Position numbers and translations under genes: made by a program
The notes under the pieces: model-generated
The model's database searches: none
Seen by the model: only the letters and a program-made list of their open reading frames with translations
What the model was told of the DNA's origin: nothing
DNA from: Pseudomonadota bacterium
GTDB taxonomy: Bacteria > Pseudomonadota > Alphaproteobacteria > Kiloniellales > J153
DNA length: 12,659 nucleotides
Assembly: GCA_022572105.1 (NCBI GenBank)
Contig: JACZWN010000093.1
Coordinates: forward strand, 1 to 12,659
Reading direction: 5' to 3'
Shown here: positions 10,113 through 12,659 of the stretch, piece after piece
Layout of the letters: each line of letters begins with the position of its first letter
How positions within the stretch are numbered: position 1 is the first letter of the stretch

Positions 10113-11024
10113 ATGCGGTTCTTGATTGGCCTGTTCGTCTTCGCCCTGGTTTCGGCGCCGGCTTCGGCGCAGGAACGCTATTCCGCCTGGCCGGGAGCGG
10201 AACCATCGGTGTCCGCGGACCGCGAGCGCCTGCAGGGGTTCGTCGACCGCCTGAACACCCTCGTCGACGAAGGGGAAAAGGCCCGCGCCGCCGACCCCCG
10301 GTTCCTGCGCGACCTGCGCGACCTGGCGCGCGGCTACGACCGGCCGTGGCGCACGCTCGTCCTCGCCGACGACTTCGGCGACGGCAACTTCACCGCCGAT
10401 CCGGCGTGGACGGTGACGGAGGGGCGCTATTGGGTCGAGGGCGGCTGGGGGCTCAGAAGCAGGATCGACCTCGCCGCCGCCCAAACCCAACCCCAACAGC
10501 AGGAAAAGCGCTCCGAACGGGATACGGCGCTGGCCATTCTCGGCACCATCCTGGGTCAGGCGGCGGGCCGGGAGAAAGGCGGAGGATCGGCGGCAACCGG
10601 CGTCGCCGCCACCGCCGCGATCCACACCGGCGTGCGCATCACCAACGCCTTCGCCATCGAAATCGAGCTCAGCTCCTGGCTCGGCCAGGGACGCCTGGAA
10701 TTCGGCCCCTACCGGGGGGCGGACCGGGCCACCGGGTACCGGCTGGCCTACACGCCGGGCGGCGGGCTGGAACTGCTCAGGGTCTCGCCCTGGGGCTCCA
10801 GCGTCGTCGAGCGCGTGGCCGGGCCGCTGACCCTGGAAGACAAAAAGACCCACCGCATCGAATGGACGCGGCGCGCCGACGGCGAGATGACCGTCTCCCT
10901 GGACGGCAAGGCGTTGTTCACCACCGTCGACCGCGGCGTCACCGATCCCTTCGACGGCTTTTTGATGGTCAACCGGGGCGGCGAATACATCCTCAAGCGC
11001 CTGGCCGTCTACGGGACGGAATAG
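10113..11024 (+). CDS. Exported protein with a concanavalin A-like (lectin/glucanase) fold, unknown function
   Basis: The protein has 303 residues. The start at 10113 is set by GGGGAGG 8 bases upstream and a clear Sec signal peptide (MRFLIGLFVFALVSAPASA, cleavage after residue 19), so the mature protein is periplasmic or secreted. Residues 35-80 are a charged helical segment. From about 81 a beta-rich domain begins with LADDFGDGNFTADPAWTVTEG and resumes at about 172 (GVRITNAFAIEIELSSW ... RIEWTRRADGEMTVSLDGK ... FLMVNRGGEYILKRLAVYG). This is the signature of the LamG/DUF1080-like jelly-roll used for sugar or protein binding. A Gln/Gly/Ala-rich low-complexity insert (about 121-170) interrupts the fold. 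I cannot identify catalytic residues. It is followed after only 5 bases by the DUF898 gene, suggesting a two-gene operon acting at the cell envelope. Confidence 0.82.
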   Translation: MRFLIGLFVFALVSAPASAQERYSAWPGAEPSVSADRERLQGFVDRLNTLVDEGEKARAADPRFLRDLRDLARGYDRPWRTLVLADDFGDGNFTADPAWTVTEGRYWVEGGWGLRSRIDLAAAQTQPQQQEKRSERDTALAILGTILGQAAGREKGGGSAATGVAATAAIHTGVRITNAFAIEIELSSWLGQGRLEFGPYRGADRATGYRLAYTPGGGLELLRVSPWGSSVVERVAGPLTLEDKKTHRIEWTRRADGEMTVSLDGKALFTTVDRGVTDPFDGFLMVNRGGEYILKRLAVYGTE

Positions 11025-11029
11025 GCCGG

Positions 11030-12283
11030 GTGCCGCCCGTCCCGACGGCCGGCTTCGGCCGCGGCACCCCCCAGGTGTCGCGCCGTCTGGCCGGGCGCCG
11101 GAGCCCGCCACCGGCCGGCGCGGCGGGTCCGGTCGAGTTCACCGGCCAGCGCGGGCCTTTGTTCAAACTGCTTGTCAAGAACGCGGTTTTCAACCTGCTC
11201 ACCCTGTGGATCTACCGCTTCTGGGCCAAGACCTGGATCCGCCGCTACTTCTGGAACAATATCCGCATCGACGGCGATCCCCTGGAATACACCGGCCTGC
11301 CGTCGGAGCTGTTTATCGGATTCCTGATCGTCCTCGGCATACTGGTGCCCCTCGGCATGGCCTTCGAGGGGGTGCGGATGGTGCTCGAATCGGTGCCCCA
11401 TACCGCCCAGTCCGCGGTGGATATCGCCTATTTCCTGGTGCTGTTCGTCCTCATCCAGGTGGCGTTCTACCGCATGTGGCGCTATCGCCTGACCCGCACC
11501 ACCTGGCGCGGCATCCGCTTCGGGCTGGACGGCTCGACCTGGCGGTTCCTCGGCCTGTCCGTCGGCTGGAGTCTGCTCAGCGTGGTCACCCTGGGCGTGG
11601 CCTATCCGTGGATGCGCGTCGCCCTCATGCGCTATCGCATTCGGCACACGCGCTTCGGCCAGACCCGGTTCGACTTCGCCGGTTCGGGAAGGGCCCTGTG
11701 CGGGCCCTTTTTGCTCGCCTTCGGCCTGCCCGTGGCCTTCACCCTGGCGTTCCTGGTGGCGAACCCCGATTTCGACAAGGCCTTCATGGATTCGTCCGCG
11801 ACCGGCGCGGACGTCGGGTTCCCGGACGCCGGCTTTCGCGCGCCGGAACTGCTGCTCGTGTGGCTCGCCGTGCCGTTCCTCTATATCTGGTATCGCGTCC
11901 GGGAGTTCCGCTACATGGTCGGCTGTACCGGGTTCGCCGACGTTTCCTTCGCCTCGGCGGCCAGGTCGGCGCGGATCATCTGGATGAGCGTGCTTACCGT
12001 CGGCGCGATGGTTGGCCTGGCGGCCCTGGTGTTCGGCGCCCTGTTCGCCCTGGCGGCGGACGGGTTCGTGTTCGGGTTCGCCGGCCCGCTGGCGGTCGTC
12101 CTTTTCATCAGCCTCGTATCCATCCCGAGTTACGTCATCCTGCGCTACGAGATCGTCGCCCACGTCTGCCGGACCCTGGAGATCAGCGACATGGCCGCGT
12201 TCGGCCGGGTCGTCCAGTCGACTCAGGACGTGCCCGCCACCGGCGAAGGCCTGGCCGACGCCTTCGACGTGGGAGCCATCTAA
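11030..12283 (+). CDS. DUF898 (YjgN-type) multi-spanning inner-membrane protein
   Basis: From a GTG at 11030 the protein has 417 residues. Residues 35-75 carry the DUF898 opening (VEFTGQRGPLFKLL ... NLLTLWIYRFWAKTWIRRYFW). The motif partly recurs at 155-205 (TTWRGIRF ... TLGVAYPWMRVALMRYRI), consistent with an internally repeated family. Hydrophobic segments at about 93-112, 129-147, 173-193, 223-244, 272-289, 316-342 and 349-372 predict six to seven membrane spans. No ATG precedes the domain. GTG 11030 leaves a 5-base gap to the previous stop but adds a Pro/Arg-rich lead of about 30 residues; GTG 11075 is the alternative. The function of DUF898 proteins is not established. Tight spacing to the exported lectin-like protein suggests the pair works together at the envelope. 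Confidence 0.85.
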   Translation: MPPVPTAGFGRGTPQVSRRLAGRRSPPPAGAAGPVEFTGQRGPLFKLLVKNAVFNLLTLWIYRFWAKTWIRRYFWNNIRIDGDPLEYTGLPSELFIGFLIVLGILVPLGMAFEGVRMVLESVPHTAQSAVDIAYFLVLFVLIQVAFYRMWRYRLTRTTWRGIRFGLDGSTWRFLGLSVGWSLLSVVTLGVAYPWMRVALMRYRIRHTRFGQTRFDFAGSGRALCGPFLLAFGLPVAFTLAFLVANPDFDKAFMDSSATGADVGFPDAGFRAPELLLVWLAVPFLYIWYRVREFRYMVGCTGFADVSFASAARSARIIWMSVLTVGAMVGLAALVFGALFALAADGFVFGFAGPLAVVLFISLVSIPSYVILRYEIVAHVCRTLEISDMAAFGRVVQSTQDVPATGEGLADAFDVGAI

Positions 12284-12285
12284 CA

Positions 12286-12552
12286 AGTACTTACTTTCAC
12301 GATTTCGCGTACCATACGATCGCGTTTCCCGTTCCCTCGGCAGGAGGGGACGCGCGGGCGATGGGGACCCATCGGCAAGCGTTCCCGACGCCCCGAGGGA
12401 GCGGGAAACGCGACCCGAAGGGCGGTCTTGCGAGGCCCCCGGACGTCGTCGCGCGCCGCTTGTGATGCTCCAGCATCACGGCGCGCCGCGCTCCTAGCCG
12501 GATGACCTCGCAAGACCGTCGTATGGTGCGCGAAATCGTGAAAGTAAGTACT
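12286..12552. repeat. 267-base compound palindrome (MITE-like or intergenic mosaic element)
   Basis: Outer arms of 34 bases (12286-12319 and 12519-12552) are inverted copies with one mismatch, each beginning AGTACTTACTTTCACG from outside. Lobe 1 has 12320-12340 pairing with 12393-12413 (20 of 21), then 12346-12353 with 12379-12386 (one G-T), then 12359-12365 with 12368-12374. A mini-hairpin CCCGAAGGG (12414-12422) follows. Lobe 2 has 12423-12435 pairing perfectly with 12506-12518, then 12451-12457 with 12480-12486, then GTGATGCT (12462-12469) with AGCATCAC (12472-12479). No coding region is credible inside. GTAC and AGTACT are palindromic at both ends, so a target duplication cannot be told from arm sequence. 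It begins 3 bases after the DUF898 stop and could serve as its transcription end. Confidence 0.85.
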
Positions 12553-12554
12553 AG

Positions 12555-12659
12555 GTCCTGTTGACAATTAACGTAGCCAGATCATAGCGCCGACGAGGAA
12601 GAGCATGGCCATATAGGCGATTGCGGTTTTCTCGTAGCGCGTGGCGATACGGCGGAAGG
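12555..12659 (-). mobile_element. IS5-family insertion sequence, one end, continuing past the window
   Basis: The window ends inside this element. Its transposase gene is read from the minus strand, and the proposed outer end starts near GTCCTGTTGACA at 12555. The bases just before it, CTAG (12551-12554), fit the YTAR-type 4-base target duplication used by part of the IS5 family. The other end is not available for comparison, so the exact boundary is an inference. Confidence 0.6.
12568..12659 (-). CDS. IS5-family transposase, C-terminal 29 residues
   Basis: Read on the minus strand from the window edge to the TAA at 12570-12568, the frame gives FRRIATRYEKTAIAYMAML, then FLVGAMIWLR. FRRxATRYEKTA followed by a hydrophobic stretch and a terminal WLR is the characteristic C-terminus of IS5-family (IS427/IS1031-like) transposases with the DDE_Tnp_1 fold. 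The catalytic part lies outside the window, so completeness cannot be judged. The gene points into the compound palindrome and is convergent with the DUF898 gene. Confidence 0.85.
   Translation of the reverse strand, partial: FRRIATRYEKTAIAYMAMLFLVGAMIWLR

Noticed and set aside
10004..11029. Upstream extension of the DUF898 frame over the exported-protein gene
   Set aside because: The extension is Arg/Pro-rich and overlaps a gene with a ribosome site and a signal peptide. The DUF898 domain begins only after 11130.
12294..12567. Open frames on both strands within the compound palindrome
   Set aside because: They are products of the inverted repeat structure, have no ribosome sites and resemble no protein.

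Overview
The window looks like a high-GC alphaproteobacterial chromosome fragment, Rhodospirillales- or Methylobacterium-like. The main reasons are a stand-alone DUF3553 protein, a two-subunit NAD-dependent formate dehydrogenase of the Methylobacterium FDH1 type, and strong GC bias at third codon positions, which also produces very long antisense shadow frames. The taxonomic guess is an inference from protein character, not from a marker gene. Both ends are mobile or accessory in character, and the right end stops inside an insertion sequence, as assembled contigs often do.

Layout. Bases 1-700 hold two small divergent genes of unknown function, a strong hairpin, and an 83-nt class II tRNA-like gene. 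That gene has a perfect acceptor stem but an AGG anticodon triplet, C at position 33, and changed D- and T-loop contact bases. An IS1595-family transposase gene follows on the minus strand (756-1670). After a gene-free stretch comes a 63-residue DUF3553 gene (1944-2135). Next is the core of the window: a NuoE-NuoF-like formate dehydrogenase beta subunit (2262-4001), coupled through a 4-base ATGA overlap to the formate dehydrogenase catalytic subunit (3998-6760). Together they would oxidise formate to CO2 in the cytoplasm and pass electrons through Fe-S clusters and FMN to NAD+.

Only 22 bases further on, in the same direction, is the strangest gene. Residues 1-135 are a Sec-type signal peptide plus ankyrin repeats. 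From residue 136 the same frame continues as the C-terminal three quarters of cobalamin-dependent methionine synthase (pterin, B12 and AdoMet modules). The usual homocysteine-binding module is replaced. This is either a genuine gene fusion by deletion or an assembly chimera. A secreted protein with a lectin-like (concanavalin A-like) fold and a DUF898 multi-spanning membrane protein then form a tight two-gene unit (10113-12283).

The right edge carries a 267-base compound palindrome (12286-12552). It has 34-base outer arms, two large internal hairpin lobes and a mini-hairpin between them, and looks like a non-coding mobile or intergenic repeat. The C-terminal end of an IS5-family transposase gene adjoins it and runs out of the window.

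The formate dehydrogenase pair is the best supported biology here. The ankyrin-MetH junction, the compound palindrome and the aberrant tRNA are the items most worth a second look.
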